DNA of 64,000 nt from Shewanella woodyi ATCC 51908 (GCF_000019525.1 NC_010506.1:3782001-3846000), one strand, 5' to 3'. Shown: positions 7,999 to 16,750, counted from the stretch's first letter. Notes: generated by a model from the letters alone, not told the origin. Translations and numbers: made by a program.

Positions 7999-8551
7999 TC
8001 CATAATTATAGTAATGAGAGAGTCACTAAGAGACTAACAGGCTCTATTACCTTCCCATATCTATCAGATAAAGGGGTCAGAGCAAATTAGGGAACTAAGA
8101 TACTTTTCTTATCAATATCAGCTTAATTCGACTCAATGCTCTAACGTGTTTTTGTCCAGAAATGAGACTACTAACAACTTCAATCGAAGAGATACACAAC
8201 CACGTGTGAACGCGGCTGTGACCTTCCGTGACATGGATGTCACGGTAGAGCCCACAGGGATTGTGCTTGCGGCGTGTCACAGAAGTGTTTACACATTAAG
8301 CGAGCCGCAGGCTATAGATTAAATATGAAGTCGTGGTTGATCATAATCCAACCAAACACCAAACCCGCCCAATTAACAAATTCAAAAGATATTTGAAACT
8401 TGTTTTCTGGCAAGAAGGCTGACTTTTGTCCAGCGAATATGGAGTGGTACACACGAATTATACAAGTAAACGGGATCACAGAATGTAACTAAGATGAATA
8501 GTTAAACAATCAAGTTTAATCAAAGAGTTATTGATGTACTAGAAGGAATTT
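7999..8551. other. 553-bp stretch between the accessory gene and 4.5S RNA
   Basis: The stretch contains structured repeat copy B (8181-8321). At 8070-8089 it has AAAGGGGTCAGAGCAAATTA, which resembles the outer sequence that often flanks small Y1-type (REP-associated) transposase genes in this group. No transposase is present. The rest, 8322-8551, shows nothing I can name. Confidence 0.5.
8181..8321 (+). repeat. Structured GGA-hairpin repeat, copy B
   Basis: An outer stem CTGTGAC (8216-8222) / GTCACAG (8276-8282) encloses two hairpins. Hairpin 1 (8226-8245) is CCGTGACATGGATGTCACGG, 9-bp arms around GG. Hairpin 2 (8251-8266) has CACA / TGTG around an AGGGAT loop. A third hairpin AGTGT-TTAC-ACATT (8284-8297) and the tail AGCCGCAGGCTATAGAT follow. 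The order, linkers (CTT, TAGAG) and tail match copy A, which lies 2.1 kb away in opposite orientation. The loop ACATGGATGT closely fits the published CsrA-binding consensus. Confidence 0.8.
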
Positions 8552-8652
8552 GGAGGTTCCCCTAGAGCCACACCCCGGCACATGAGTCGCCTGCTGCGGT
8601 TGCTCCCTTCCGGGCCTGGCCGAGTTCACAAGTTATCATTGCGGGGGGACCC
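8552..8652 (-). ncRNA. ffs: 4.5S RNA (signal recognition particle RNA)
   Basis: On the minus strand the sequence contains the conserved apical hairpin CCAGGCCCGGAAGGGAGCA and the return strand GCAGGCGACTCATGTGCC, the signature of the small bacterial SRP RNA. The ends pair as GGTCCCC with GGGGAACC. The RNA binds Ffh and targets inner membrane proteins. A strong promoter lies at 8701-8729. Exact mature ends are approximate. Confidence 0.93.
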
Positions 8653-8700
8653 TAAGGTCACCATTGCTTTCGTCAGGAGTTATCCCTTCGAACGCCGAGC

Positions 8701-8729
8701 ATTATCTACTAACCCCGCCCCGCAATCAA
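8701..8729 (-). promoter_or_regulatory. Sigma-70 promoter of ffs
   Basis: Read on the minus strand: -35 TTGATT, a 17-base spacer, -10 GATAAT, then a GC-rich discriminator GCTCGGCG. The predicted start near 8693 lies about 40 bases before the mature 4.5S RNA, which fits a processed precursor. Confidence 0.7.
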
Positions 8730-8823
8730 GCCCTTAAACTGCACATAGAGTAAGATAACCGCCAACTGCTGATTCTATAATCAAAATCACTTGGAATATC
8801 TTACTTTAAGATTTTTTATTGAG

Positions 8824-9147
8824 CTATAACACGATCAAAGATCTGTTTTTCTCAACCAGTTTGGCGCCAATCCCTTTCACCTGTTCAAGCTCTTTAACCG
8901 CTTTAAAGTTGCCATTGGCTTGGCGAAATTCAATGATAGCCTTAGCTTTTGCTTCTCCAATCCCTTTTAAGCGAACAAGATCTGCCACCTGCGCCGTATT
9001 AATATTAATACTAAGGGATTGAGCTTGGGCTTGAGTCGCTGAGTTTTCAACAGGTGTCGGTGTGGCTTTAGGCTTCTGGCCTGCATTAACGCCCAATGAA
9101 ACAGATGCAAGAAACAGTAAACCAACAATAGTAATGTGATTTTTCAT
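8824..9147 (-). CDS. ComEA-family helix-hairpin-helix protein
   Basis: This 107-residue secreted protein has a signal peptide (residues 1-22, ending GVNA), a short linker rich in Pro, Thr and Lys, and one ComEA-type double helix-hairpin-helix domain (ININTAQVADLVRLKGIG ... LEQVKGIGAKLVEKN). Such proteins bind double-stranded DNA in the periplasm during natural transformation, and a DNA uptake role is inferred. The length and domain fit the short gammaproteobacterial ComEA. It is transcribed toward ffs and has no operon partner. Confidence 0.85.
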   Translation of the reverse strand: MKNHITIVGLLFLASVSLGVNAGQKPKATPTPVENSATQAQAQSLSININTAQVADLVRLKGIGEAKAKAIIEFRQANGNFKAVKELEQVKGIGAKLVEKNRSLIVL

Positions 9148-9536
9148 GATATTTCCTTTTAGTTAAATCCATTTAGTATCGCCAATAATCCATTGATCCT
9201 TGGCTACCACAAAATGTAGACCAGAGTCTCGATTAGCGCCAATGTTTGACCTTTGAGTGGCATTTGGCTCACGCTGGGTGACACAGATCACAGCTTGAGG
9301 TTTTGGGGAAATTTCAGTTTACAGGGGCTGTCTCTCCAAAGAGCCTCTTTTGGAATAAAATGAGATCGCATTTAGATCACAAGCACACAATCCAAGTCAC
9401 AAAAATGCGATTTATTCGATCTAAACCTGAGTTTTATCGCTTACGACTAGTCATTAAATCACCATCAAAATTGTTTTGTCGATATCGCACATTCGGCTAA
9501 TGTTGCAGCTCTAATAATAATGATAAGGCCTGAAAA
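9148..9536. other. 389-bp intergenic stretch before the DASS transporter
   Basis: No gene is supported; the open frame at 9303-9500 has no recognisable content. An imperfect inverted pair (GAGATCGCATTT near 9362 and AAATGCGATTTA near 9403) could be an operator for the transporter. I cannot assign the regulator. Confidence 0.45.
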
Positions 9537-10931
9537 ATGTCGATAGAACAAACCGATGATGCTTTGATAGCATCAACATCTGATAACGCACATAGAAAGA
9601 AACTACTGATCCTATTCGCCGATATCCTGCTATTTCTTCTACTCTATAATTTTCTCCCGTTCGATGAAGGAGTCAACACTGGCTTCTCAGTGTTAATCTT
9701 TATCGCGATCCTCTGGCTGACCGAAGCTATCCATATCAGTATTACCGCCATATTAGTCCCCATCTTAGCGGTGACGTTAGGAGTCTTTGAAACAAAAACG
9801 GCAATGAGCAACTTTGCCAACCCCATTATCTACCTATTCTTTGGTGGCTTTGTGCTTGCAGCCGCCCTAAACCATCAAGGGATCGATAAGTTAATTGCCC
9901 AAAAGGTGTTAACGGCTTCCAAAGGAAAGCTCAGCCTCGCCTGTATGTTTTTGTTTGGGATCACAGCGCTTCTCTCAATGTGGATAAGCAACACAGCAAC
10001 AGCGGCTATGATGCTGCCTCTTGCTTTAGGTATATTGCAGCAGCTCGACTTTAAGGAGCACAAGAGCACTTATCTATTTATGCTGTTAGGGATAGCCTAT
10101 TCAGCTAACATCGGCGGCATAGGCACACTGGTAGGCAGCCCGCCAAACGCCATCGCCGCCGCTCAAGTTGGACTGAGTTTCAGTGACTGGCTTGAGTTTG
10201 GCCTGATAACTGTCGCACTTATGCTACCCAGCATGCTGATAGCCCTTTACCTTTTTCTAAGACCAAATTTAAGCGTGATTTGTGAGCTTACTAAATCAGA
10301 CGCTAAGCTCAACTATCAAGGAAAGTTAACCCTATTAATCTTTATCTCAACGGTCTGTTGCTGGATCTTTAGTAAACCGCTTTCACAAGCTCTGGGAGGC
10401 ATCCCTCAATTTGATACCATTGTCGCCTTAGGCGCTGTGGTTCTGCTGGCTGGGCTTGGCCTTGTAGAGTGGAAAAAGATTGAACGCACCACAGATTGGG
10501 GCGTGTTGATCCTCTTTGGTGGCGGCTTGACCTTAAGTGCTATCTTAAAAGCGACGGGAACCAGTGTGTTTCTCGCCCATTGGGTGACAGATATTTTTGG
10601 TAATACTCATATGGCACTGTTTACTTTTGCCGTTATCTTTTTTGTCATCATGCTCACTGAATTTGCCAGCAATACCGCCAGCGCTGCACTACTCGTGCCC
10701 GTGTTTGCTGCCATTGCAGAAGCATTAGGTCTCTCTCCGGTAATGCTTTCGGTATTAATCGGGATCGCAGCCTCCTGCGCCTTTATGCTTCCCGTTGCCA
10801 CCCCACCTAACGCCATCGTGTATGGCTCTGGGTTTATTAAGCAATCAGAGATGATGCGCGCTGGTGTAATTATCAACTTTGTCAGCATGTTTGTGCTTTA
10901 TATCATCGCTCACACCTTCTGGAGCTTTTAA
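9537..10931 (+). CDS. DASS (SLC13) family sodium-coupled anion symporter
   Basis: This 464-residue inner membrane protein has about 12 hydrophobic segments. Both conserved Ser-Asn-Thr motifs of the divalent anion:Na+ symporter family are present: [11 protein letters not shown] in the first half and [13 protein letters not shown] in the second. Each is followed by a hairpin with the substrate/sodium loop (LVGSPPNAI and [11 protein letters not shown]). Family members carry C4-dicarboxylates, citrate or sulfate; the substrate here is not determinable. The gene is monocistronic, and a MITE begins exactly at its stop codon. Confidence 0.88.
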   Translation: MSIEQTDDALIASTSDNAHRKKLLILFADILLFLLLYNFLPFDEGVNTGFSVLIFIAILWLTEAIHISITAILVPILAVTLGVFETKTAMSNFANPIIYLFFGGFVLAAALNHQGIDKLIAQKVLTASKGKLSLACMFLFGITALLSMWISNTATAAMMLPLALGILQQLDFKEHKSTYLFMLLGIAYSANIGGIGTLVGSPPNAIAAAQVGLSFSDWLEFGLITVALMLPSMLIALYLFLRPNLSVICELTKSDAKLNYQGKLTLLIFISTVCCWIFSKPLSQALGGIPQFDTIVALGAVVLLAGLGLVEWKKIERTTDWGVLILFGGGLTLSAILKATGTSVFLAHWVTDIFGNTHMALFTFAVIFFVIMLTEFASNTASAALLVPVFAAIAEALGLSPVMLSVLIGIAASCAFMLPVATPPNAIVYGSGFIKQSEMMRAGVIINFVSMFVLYIIAHTFWSF

Positions 10932-11196
10932 TACCAGTTGCATTAAGTATCTGACTATTCAGCGGGAGTTCAAAGCGCTGTAGGCAAGGCTGGGTATCGA
11001 AGCTAATAGTTATTCTATATCTAGAGACCCAAACGCAGCATAAAGTGCTTTGAAACCCGCACTATGTGAGCGTCTCAGGATTTCCTCTTCTGCTTTGCAT
11101 TGACTTAAAAGGGAATAACCATTTCTTAGTTAATGCGCCTTGAATAGAAAACCCTGAGGCACTCTGAATTGATTACATAATTAATGCAATTGGTAT
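10931..11196. mobile_element. MITE, family 1 (ATACCARTTGCATTAA termini)
   Basis: The 266-bp segment starts ATACCAGTTGCATTAA and ends TTAATGCAATTGGTAT, inverted termini of 16 bp with one mismatch. Internally, GCGGGAGTTCAAAGCGC (10970-10986) and GCTTTGAAACCCGC (11049-11062) are also inverted, so the element is largely palindromic. It carries no open frame and its left end overlaps the stop codon of the DASS gene. TA flanks the left end. Confidence 0.75.
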
Positions 11197-11206
11197 AACT
11201 ATAGCC

Positions 11207-11240
11207 ATAAAAAAACCGCGCTCAACAGCGCGGTTTTTTA
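11207..11240. terminator. Bidirectional terminator between DASS gene/MITE and megL
   Basis: The stem AAAACCGCGCT / AGCGCGGTTTT around CAAC carries A and T runs on both sides. It ends the minus-strand methionine gamma-lyase gene. Confidence 0.85.
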
Positions 11241-11253
11241 TCAAAGGTGTTGG

Positions 11254-12432
11254 CTAAACCAAGGCCAAAGCCTGCTCTAAGTCACTTATCAAATCTTCTA
11301 CAGACTCCAGTCCCACAGATATTCGCAATAAGCTCTCGCCAATACCAGCAAGCTCCCTCTCCTGTTCGGAGTAAGGGGAGTGAGTCATCGAAGCTGGATG
11401 TTGAATAAGAGACTCGGCATCGCCTAAACTAACGGCAATAGAAAATAGCGTTAAGCTGTTAATAAACTGCAGGGACTGCTCCATTGCGCCATTTAGCTCG
11501 AAGGCAATCACCCCACCGGCTCTTTTCATCTGAGTACCAAGCAGTGGGTAACCACTATGCCCCTCAAGACCTGGGTAATACACTTTAGTCACTTTTTCAT
11601 GGTTTAGCAGGTAATACGCCAAGCATTCAGCATTATCACAATGTCTGGCTAGTCTTACATCTAGCGTCTTAAGACCACGCAGTATCAGCCAAGCATCATG
11701 GGGAGATAACACACCGCCCAAGTCCTTCACGGTTTCATATTTAATCTGCTCTATCTGCTCATTGCTACCGCATATCACCCCAGCAATCACATCACCATGA
11801 CCATTAAGGTACTTGGTCGCACTATGAACAACGATATCGATCCCATGGGTCAAGGGTTGCTGTAACAGGGGGGTCATAAAGGTGTTATCGACAATACTCA
11901 CTAACTTGTTTGCTTGAGCAATCTTTGCGATAGCATCTAAGTCGAATACGTCTAAATGAGGATTTACCGGGGTTTCACAAAACAGCACTTTGGTTGTGGG
12001 TTTAATCGCTTCTTTAATGGCTGATAGGTCATTAAAATCGACTAAGGTAACCTCGATGCCAAATCGTAAAAATTGTGCTGTCATCAGGGAGAAAGTGCAA
12101 CCATATACAGCCTTAGATGCCACAAGATGATCGCCATGCTGCAGATTGGCCAACAGCGCAGATGACACAGCAGCCATGCCCGACGCTGTCGCAACAGCGG
12201 CCTCAGCACCTTCAAGTGCAGCCATCTTACGTTCTAGTTCCGCTGTGGTTGGATTACCTAAGCGGGTGTAGATATAACCGGGTTGATCGCCGGCAAATCT
12301 CTCACCTCCCTGTTCAGCACTATCAAAAACAAAAGTCGCACTTTGGCATAAAGGGGTTACCAGTGCGCCAGAACTACTTCTAATATGTCCTGCATGGATC
12401 ACTTTTGTGGCTAATTTCCATTTGTCTTGCAT
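11254..12432 (-). CDS. megL: Methionine gamma-lyase
   Basis: This PLP-dependent Cys/Met metabolism enzyme splits L-methionine to methanethiol, 2-oxobutyrate and ammonia. The PLP lysine lies in HSATKYLNGHGD. The residue that separates methionine gamma-lyase from cystathionine enzymes is Cys in VYGCTFSL, matching Cys116 of the Pseudomonas enzyme. Further family motifs are YTRLGNPT and ASGMAAVSSALL. I choose the ATG at 12432 because GGAGA lies seven bases upstream; the frame extends seven codons further. It gives 392 residues, normal for the family. It appears monocistronic. Cystathionine gamma-synthase is the main alternative, made less likely by the cysteine. Confidence 0.85.
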   Translation of the reverse strand: MQDKWKLATKVIHAGHIRSSSGALVTPLCQSATFVFDSAEQGGERFAGDQPGYIYTRLGNPTTAELERKMAALEGAEAAVATASGMAAVSSALLANLQHGDHLVASKAVYGCTFSLMTAQFLRFGIEVTLVDFNDLSAIKEAIKPTTKVLFCETPVNPHLDVFDLDAIAKIAQANKLVSIVDNTFMTPLLQQPLTHGIDIVVHSATKYLNGHGDVIAGVICGSNEQIEQIKYETVKDLGGVLSPHDAWLILRGLKTLDVRLARHCDNAECLAYYLLNHEKVTKVYYPGLEGHSGYPLLGTQMKRAGGVIAFELNGAMEQSLQFINSLTLFSIAVSLGDAESLIQHPASMTHSPYSEQERELAGIGESLLRISVGLESVEDLISDLEQALALV

Positions 12433-12538
12433 AAATCTCTCCGAGGTCAGCATTCGCGGTTAGTTTTATAATTGATGCGAATGTATAACTAACCTTGAAC
12501 CGTATCAGCCCTTTGAGTAAACCTAACAGACAAATTAA

Positions 12539-13636
12539 TCAATCGTGCTTTGTAAAATCTTTGTTACGAATAGGCTCTTTTGTCATAATCCCGGATGAGA
12601 ACTCTTTGAGCTCTAATAGCAACTCCTTATGGATACCTGAGAGTTTTGGCCTTGCTCCCTCTTTAAATGAGATTGGACGACAAAGCGCCATGGCCTGATA
12701 ACCTAATCTGGCTGTCAGCAAGCCGCCGCCGAGTCCCTGAGCTAACCGAGCCGACAGCTTTCCGGTCATCTCAACCGAAAGTAACTGAGTACCGAGATCG
12801 GTCGCCACCTCACTCGCTCCTGCATAGATAATATTGACGATAACGCCGCGTATCAGTTTTATACGGCTCCAGTAACCAAGCTCTATTCCATAGCACTCGG
12901 CAATCTTGTAGATCATGCGTTGGTTACGCCAAAGGATTATCGCCATATCCAAGACCGCAAGTGGGCTTGCTGCCAATAATAACGCTGACTCTTGGGCAAA
13001 GCGTCGCACGAGCTTTTTGGCTTTCAGATCTCTATCTGATAAAACCAGATCATCAAATAGGATAAGCTTTTCTGCATCATTGTGCTCATCTCGTACAGAA
13101 GCAAGATAAGGCTCAAGCGAAACCTCACTAGGTAACTTGTCTATCAAGCGGTTAATAAACTTATCCGCTTCACCGGACTGTAGGCTTTGAGATAAGCGAT
13201 CGCCAACTTGCTGACTCTCCTCCACTGATTTAAGTCTGACAAGTTTACGCCACTCGCTTAGCGCGATATTGCCCGCCCATAAAACCACCACAGAGATAAC
13301 ACTAAAATACAAACCAAATAACCAAGGGCTCTCTACCCAGGCCGCTTTCAACCCTAACAGTGTTTCGGTAACGATAAGCAGACCGACTCCAATACAAGAG
13401 AGCTTAGCAAGCAAAGACCAAGGTTTTCTTCGCTTAACTTTATCGTGTGTTTTCCCTAGTTTGTCATCAACCACAGCCCCTATGTCATCATCGCTGTTAG
13501 CAGGCTCAGTTATCACCTCTGGAATAAACTGCAGCTCTTTTTCATCAAAATGTTGAGCACCCCGTAACTGAGGCTCAGCCTCTTGGGCATGAGCATCAAA
13601 ACGTTGAGACTTTTTTAAACTGGTTTCATCTTTCAT
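12539..13636 (-). CDS. ycjF: YcjF-type inner membrane protein (TIGR01620/DUF697)
   Basis: This 365-residue protein has an acidic N-terminal tail, then two adjacent membrane segments (KLSCIGVGLLIVTETLLGL and WLFGLYFSVISVVVLWAG). A cytoplasmic region and a C-terminal DUF697 domain follow (LAASPLAVLDMAIILWRNQRMI ... GGGLLTARLGYQAMALCRPISF). It begins 25 bases after ycjX. In E. coli ycjX-ycjF lies downstream of psp and is PspF-controlled; the same order occurs here, so membership in the phage-shock response is likely. The ATG at 13636 is preferred over a TTG seven codons upstream. Confidence 0.85.
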   Translation of the reverse strand: MKDETSLKKSQRFDAHAQEAEPQLRGAQHFDEKELQFIPEVITEPANSDDDIGAVVDDKLGKTHDKVKRRKPWSLLAKLSCIGVGLLIVTETLLGLKAAWVESPWLFGLYFSVISVVVLWAGNIALSEWRKLVRLKSVEESQQVGDRLSQSLQSGEADKFINRLIDKLPSEVSLEPYLASVRDEHNDAEKLILFDDLVLSDRDLKAKKLVRRFAQESALLLAASPLAVLDMAIILWRNQRMIYKIAECYGIELGYWSRIKLIRGVIVNIIYAGASEVATDLGTQLLSVEMTGKLSARLAQGLGGGLLTARLGYQAMALCRPISFKEGARPKLSGIHKELLLELKEFSSGIMTKEPIRNKDFTKHD

Positions 13637-13661
13637 CTGGACTCTCAGTGGAGACAAAGCG

Positions 13662-15122
13662 TTATCTTAATTTGTCACCCAAAATATATTGTAAAAGGTG
13701 ATCTAGCCTAATATGGCTAAAATCGGCTCCCTCGGTTTCAGCTTCAATGAGCGGAGGAGCAAACTGCATAAAGTCAAAACCTTGAGTATCCCAAAATTCA
13801 CTTTTAGGCAGGTTTCTAGGAACTTCACCAGGATATAAGGTAACAGGCTCTCCAGTGGACAGCGCTCGTCCATGAACAACTTCGACCTCTGTGCTTCCCG
13901 ATTTGACCATGGCATGTTTGGTGGCTTTAATCGCACTGATTGCCATCACCTCAACATCACAGCCCTCAAACTTGGCTTGCTTCTGACTCTGCTTAACCAA
14001 TTGAGTGAGCAATGAAAGCACATTACCTTGTTGATCCCGAGTGATATGATCCACCTTGCTCGCGGCAAACAGTAACTTATCTATTCTCGGGGAAAACAAG
14101 CGCTTTAATAGGTTAGACTGGCCAAACTTAAAGCTCTCCATGATGCCGTTAAGAGCCTGAGTCATATCATCAAACTGCGCTTTACCTCTATTTAAAGGGG
14201 TAAAACAATCCACCAAAAGAATTTGGCGGTCAAACTGGGCAAAATACTCCTTGTAAAAGGGAGTGATCACTTTGGCTTTGTACTCATCAAAACGCTTCAT
14301 CAGCACGTGATAAGCTGAGTCTACATCATCTTTCTCGCGCTCAGCGAGCACGCTGTCAGATAGACCAAATAGGGGGAAAAAGGCCAGTACTGGTGCATCG
14401 GCTAACTCACCGGGAAGTAACATTCTCCCTGGCTGAGCATAATAAAATCCGTGATTATTCACACTGTCTAAAAGCAGCTGCTGATACAAGGCCGCTATCT
14501 GTTTTAACTCAGCCTCATCGGCTTTAGCCGAGAGATTGAGCCCAGCAAGTGCTTCAGAAAAGGCTGGATAGTAGCTTGAGCTTTTCAACACCTGCTCACG
14601 TTGACTCTGCACCACTGACCACTGACGATATGTCTGCTTTAACATGGGCAGATCAAGCAGCCACTCCCCAGGATAATCAACAATATCAAGATAGAGCGTT
14701 GCACTATCGGTCAGTTTAGCCAATATGCCCTTTTCGGGTTGGTAGCGTATCGCGAGTCTCAACTCACTGATACTTCGTGTCGATGCTGGCCAATGTGGTG
14801 GAGAAGATCTTAATGCACTCATCGCCTGTTCATAATCAAAACTTGCGACGGTTAAATCTGGTTGTAGGTCCCGCTTTACACCATATAAGCGCGCTTCACG
14901 GCTCACCTGCCATAGAGGTAATTGGTTACTCTCCCCAATTACACCTGAGTTTAATAGCTGGTCCACAAGCCCAGTGATAAAAGCCGTTTTACCTGCACCA
15001 GAAAGGCCTGTAACAGCAAGACGGATGTGTCTGTCAGAGGTTCTATGGGCAAGGGCTTTTGTAGTGTGGGAAACTTTTTTGCTTAACTTAGAAAAAGAGC
15101 GATTAATACGACTCATAAACAC
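13662..15122 (-). CDS. ycjX: YcjX-family GTPase-like protein
   Basis: This 486-residue protein of the YcjX/DUF463 family has a P-loop GLSGAGKT at about residues 39-46 and TLYLDIVDYPGEWLLDLP as a Walker B/switch-like motif. Biochemical function is not settled; the family has a Ras-like fold and is induced with psp. The start could be 15122 or the ATG at 15116 (MSRINRSF). It lies 42 bases after pspC and 25 bases before ycjF in one probable operon: pspA-pspB-pspC-ycjX-ycjF. Confidence 0.87.
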   Translation of the reverse strand: MFMSRINRSFSKLSKKVSHTTKALAHRTSDRHIRLAVTGLSGAGKTAFITGLVDQLLNSGVIGESNQLPLWQVSREARLYGVKRDLQPDLTVASFDYEQAMSALRSSPPHWPASTRSISELRLAIRYQPEKGILAKLTDSATLYLDIVDYPGEWLLDLPMLKQTYRQWSVVQSQREQVLKSSSYYPAFSEALAGLNLSAKADEAELKQIAALYQQLLLDSVNNHGFYYAQPGRMLLPGELADAPVLAFFPLFGLSDSVLAEREKDDVDSAYHVLMKRFDEYKAKVITPFYKEYFAQFDRQILLVDCFTPLNRGKAQFDDMTQALNGIMESFKFGQSNLLKRLFSPRIDKLLFAASKVDHITRDQQGNVLSLLTQLVKQSQKQAKFEGCDVEVMAISAIKATKHAMVKSGSTEVEVVHGRALSTGEPVTLYPGEVPRNLPKSEFWDTQGFDFMQFAPPLIEAETEGADFSHIRLDHLLQYILGDKLR

Positions 15123-15164
15123 TTCTTAAAGTTATCTGGGCGGAGAGTCCGCCCATTGGAGTGA

Positions 15165-15563
15165 TTAAAGATTATTGATCTCTTGTTTAAGATCGAAGTT
15201 ATCAGATGTAACGTGACGTTCCAACTTTTGAAGTCTAGTTTCTAGGGCTCTAAAGTTTTCACTCACATCACGAAGTGCCATCTTCGCTGGTTCTCCCGCT
15301 TGCCAAACCTTCTTCTTAATCTCGATATCTTTCTTCACTTTCGCATCTGACTTCTCAGTACCGGGTTTTGCATCCAATATTACCCACAATAAGATGTAGA
15401 TGAATAATACTGGACCGCCTCCCCCTAAAAGGAAAATCGATGCAGCTGCGACACGGACCAGCCAAGTTTCGAAATTAAAGTAGTCGGCTATTCCTGCACA
15501 GACACCGGCAACTTTACCTGACTGGGGGATACGATATAGGGTGCGGCCATCTGCTTTACTCAT
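15165..15563 (-). CDS. pspC: Phage shock protein C
   Basis: PspC is the inner membrane sensor that works with PspB to recruit PspA and free PspF under envelope stress. The N-terminal PspC domain is clear (LYRIPQSGKVAGVCAGIADYF), followed by a membrane segment AASIFLLGGGGPVLFIYILLWVIL and a coiled-coil C-terminal tail. The upstream frame opens at 15593, but GGAGG seven bases before the ATG at 15563 supports the shorter form of 132 residues. Confidence 0.9.
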   Translation of the reverse strand: MSKADGRTLYRIPQSGKVAGVCAGIADYFNFETWLVRVAAASIFLLGGGGPVLFIYILLWVILDAKPGTEKSDAKVKKDIEIKKKVWQAGEPAKMALRDVSENFRALETRLQKLERHVTSDNFDLKQEINNL

Positions 15564-15628
15564 TTTCATTCCTCCAATTATGTTGCGTTTCAACGTTTGG
15601 GTTTTGCAGTGATGTTGTAACCTGTTGG

Positions 15629-15862
15629 TTACTCATCACGCGTCCTCCATTGTGGGGCTTCTGTGTCTAAAATCGCTTCCAATGTTTCTATACGTTGAGC
15701 CATCTTATCGGCTCTCGTAATTAGCTCATTTAACTGTGTAAACTCTTCTTCAGTAAGTCCCTGGCTCACTTGACGCTTACTACGATAGTGAAGTATCAGC
15801 CATATGGGAGCCACAAATATTAGAAAGATAATAATTGGGGCCATTAAAATATCCATGTTCAT
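15629..15862 (-). CDS. pspB: Phage shock protein B
   Basis: This is a 77-residue membrane protein with one N-terminal membrane segment (MAPIIIFLIFVAPIWLILHY) and a short leucine-rich cytoplasmic coiled coil. Length and layout match E. coli PspB. GAGGTGAG precedes the ATG. It acts with PspC in stress sensing and lies between pspA and pspC. Confidence 0.92.
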   Translation of the reverse strand: MNMDILMAPIIIFLIFVAPIWLILHYRSKRQVSQGLTEEEFTQLNELITRADKMAQRIETLEAILDTEAPQWRTRDE

Positions 15863-15882
15863 AACTCACCTCTGAATGGTTA

Positions 15883-16572
15883 CTATTTTGTTTTTGTTTT
15901 CGCTTTTGATTTGTTAGCACTTACTTTAGCTTTTAAGGCTTCAAGCTCAGCAGATACTGAATCCTCAGCTTCTAAAGCGGCAAACTCATCATTCAGATTT
16001 TTCTGGTTGCCTAAGTCATAAGCATCAACTTGAGACTCTAAACTCTCAACACGACGTTCATACTGCTCAAACTTGTTCATCGCATTATCAATCTTGCTCG
16101 AATCAAGCTGCTTCTTCACCTCTAAACGTGAACTCGCAGTCTGCTTGCGCATAATAATAGTCTTTTGACGAGCCTTAGCATCAGCTAACTTCTCCTGTAG
16201 CAAGTTAACCTCATCTTTAAGACGGGTGATCTGCTCCTCAACAACCACTAGCTCTTGAGTTAATGTTGCAGCCAGTTCAGTAGCTTTCTGCTTTTCAATC
16301 AGTGCTGCTTTTGCCAAATCTTCACGATCTTTTGATAAGGCTAGCTCAGCTTTGCTCTGCCAATCTTGAACTTGCTCCTGTACCTTAGCGATACGACGAA
16401 GTAGCTCTTTTTTCTCAGCGAGTACCTTAGCTGAAGTAGAACGAACCTCCACCAAAGTGTCTTCCATCTCTTGAATAATTAGGCGTACCATTTTTTCTGG
16501 ATCTTCAGCCTTATCAAGTAGTGAGCTGATGTTTGAATTAATGATATCTGCGAAGCGAGAGAAAATTCCCAT
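15883..16572 (-). CDS. pspA: Phage shock protein A
   Basis: PspA (229 residues) is a peripheral membrane coiled-coil protein of the PspA/IM30/ESCRT-III family. It inhibits PspF and supports damaged membranes. It begins MGIFSRFADIINSNISSLLDKAEDPEKM, the conserved amphipathic helix and PspA start, and is coiled coil for most of the rest. A C-terminal extension rich in Lys and Ala ends it. It is the first gene of the minus-strand psp operon, divergent from pspF, with a sigma-54 promoter in the 178-bp gap. Confidence 0.95.
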   Translation of the reverse strand: MGIFSRFADIINSNISSLLDKAEDPEKMVRLIIQEMEDTLVEVRSTSAKVLAEKKELLRRIAKVQEQVQDWQSKAELALSKDREDLAKAALIEKQKATELAATLTQELVVVEEQITRLKDEVNLLQEKLADAKARQKTIIMRKQTASSRLEVKKQLDSSKIDNAMNKFEQYERRVESLESQVDAYDLGNQKNLNDEFAALEAEDSVSAELEALKAKVSANKSKAKTKTK

Positions 16573-16611
16573 AATACTGTCCTCAAAATTAATGTTGGTT
16601 TCGTAGATAGT

Positions 16612-16630
16612 AATTCACTTTCTGTGCCAA
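16612..16630 (-). promoter_or_regulatory. Sigma-54 promoter of pspA
   Basis: Read on the minus strand, TTGGCACAGAAAGTGAATT gives a perfect -24 TTGGCAC and a weak -12 GTGAA with correct spacing. E. coli pspA has a similar -24 and a similarly weak -12. The divergent pspF gene encodes the matching sigma-54 activator. The start would lie about 25-30 bases upstream of pspA. Confidence 0.7.
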
Positions 16631-16750
16631 CTTTTCATAATTTATAAAATACAATAACTTAACCAATATATTAACTTTTTCTTTCTTTTATTAACAGGGG
16701 GACTTATTATTATTTTCACCAACTATTAGCGTGAAAGACTAAAACTTACT

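Noticed and set aside
8070..8089. Remnant of a Y1/REP-associated transposase unit
   Set aside because: Only about 20 bases resemble the usual flank; no transposase fragment follows, so it is noted but not called.
8095..8280. Minus-strand open frame of 61 codons
   Set aside because: It covers structured repeat copy B; the frame results from palindromic DNA.
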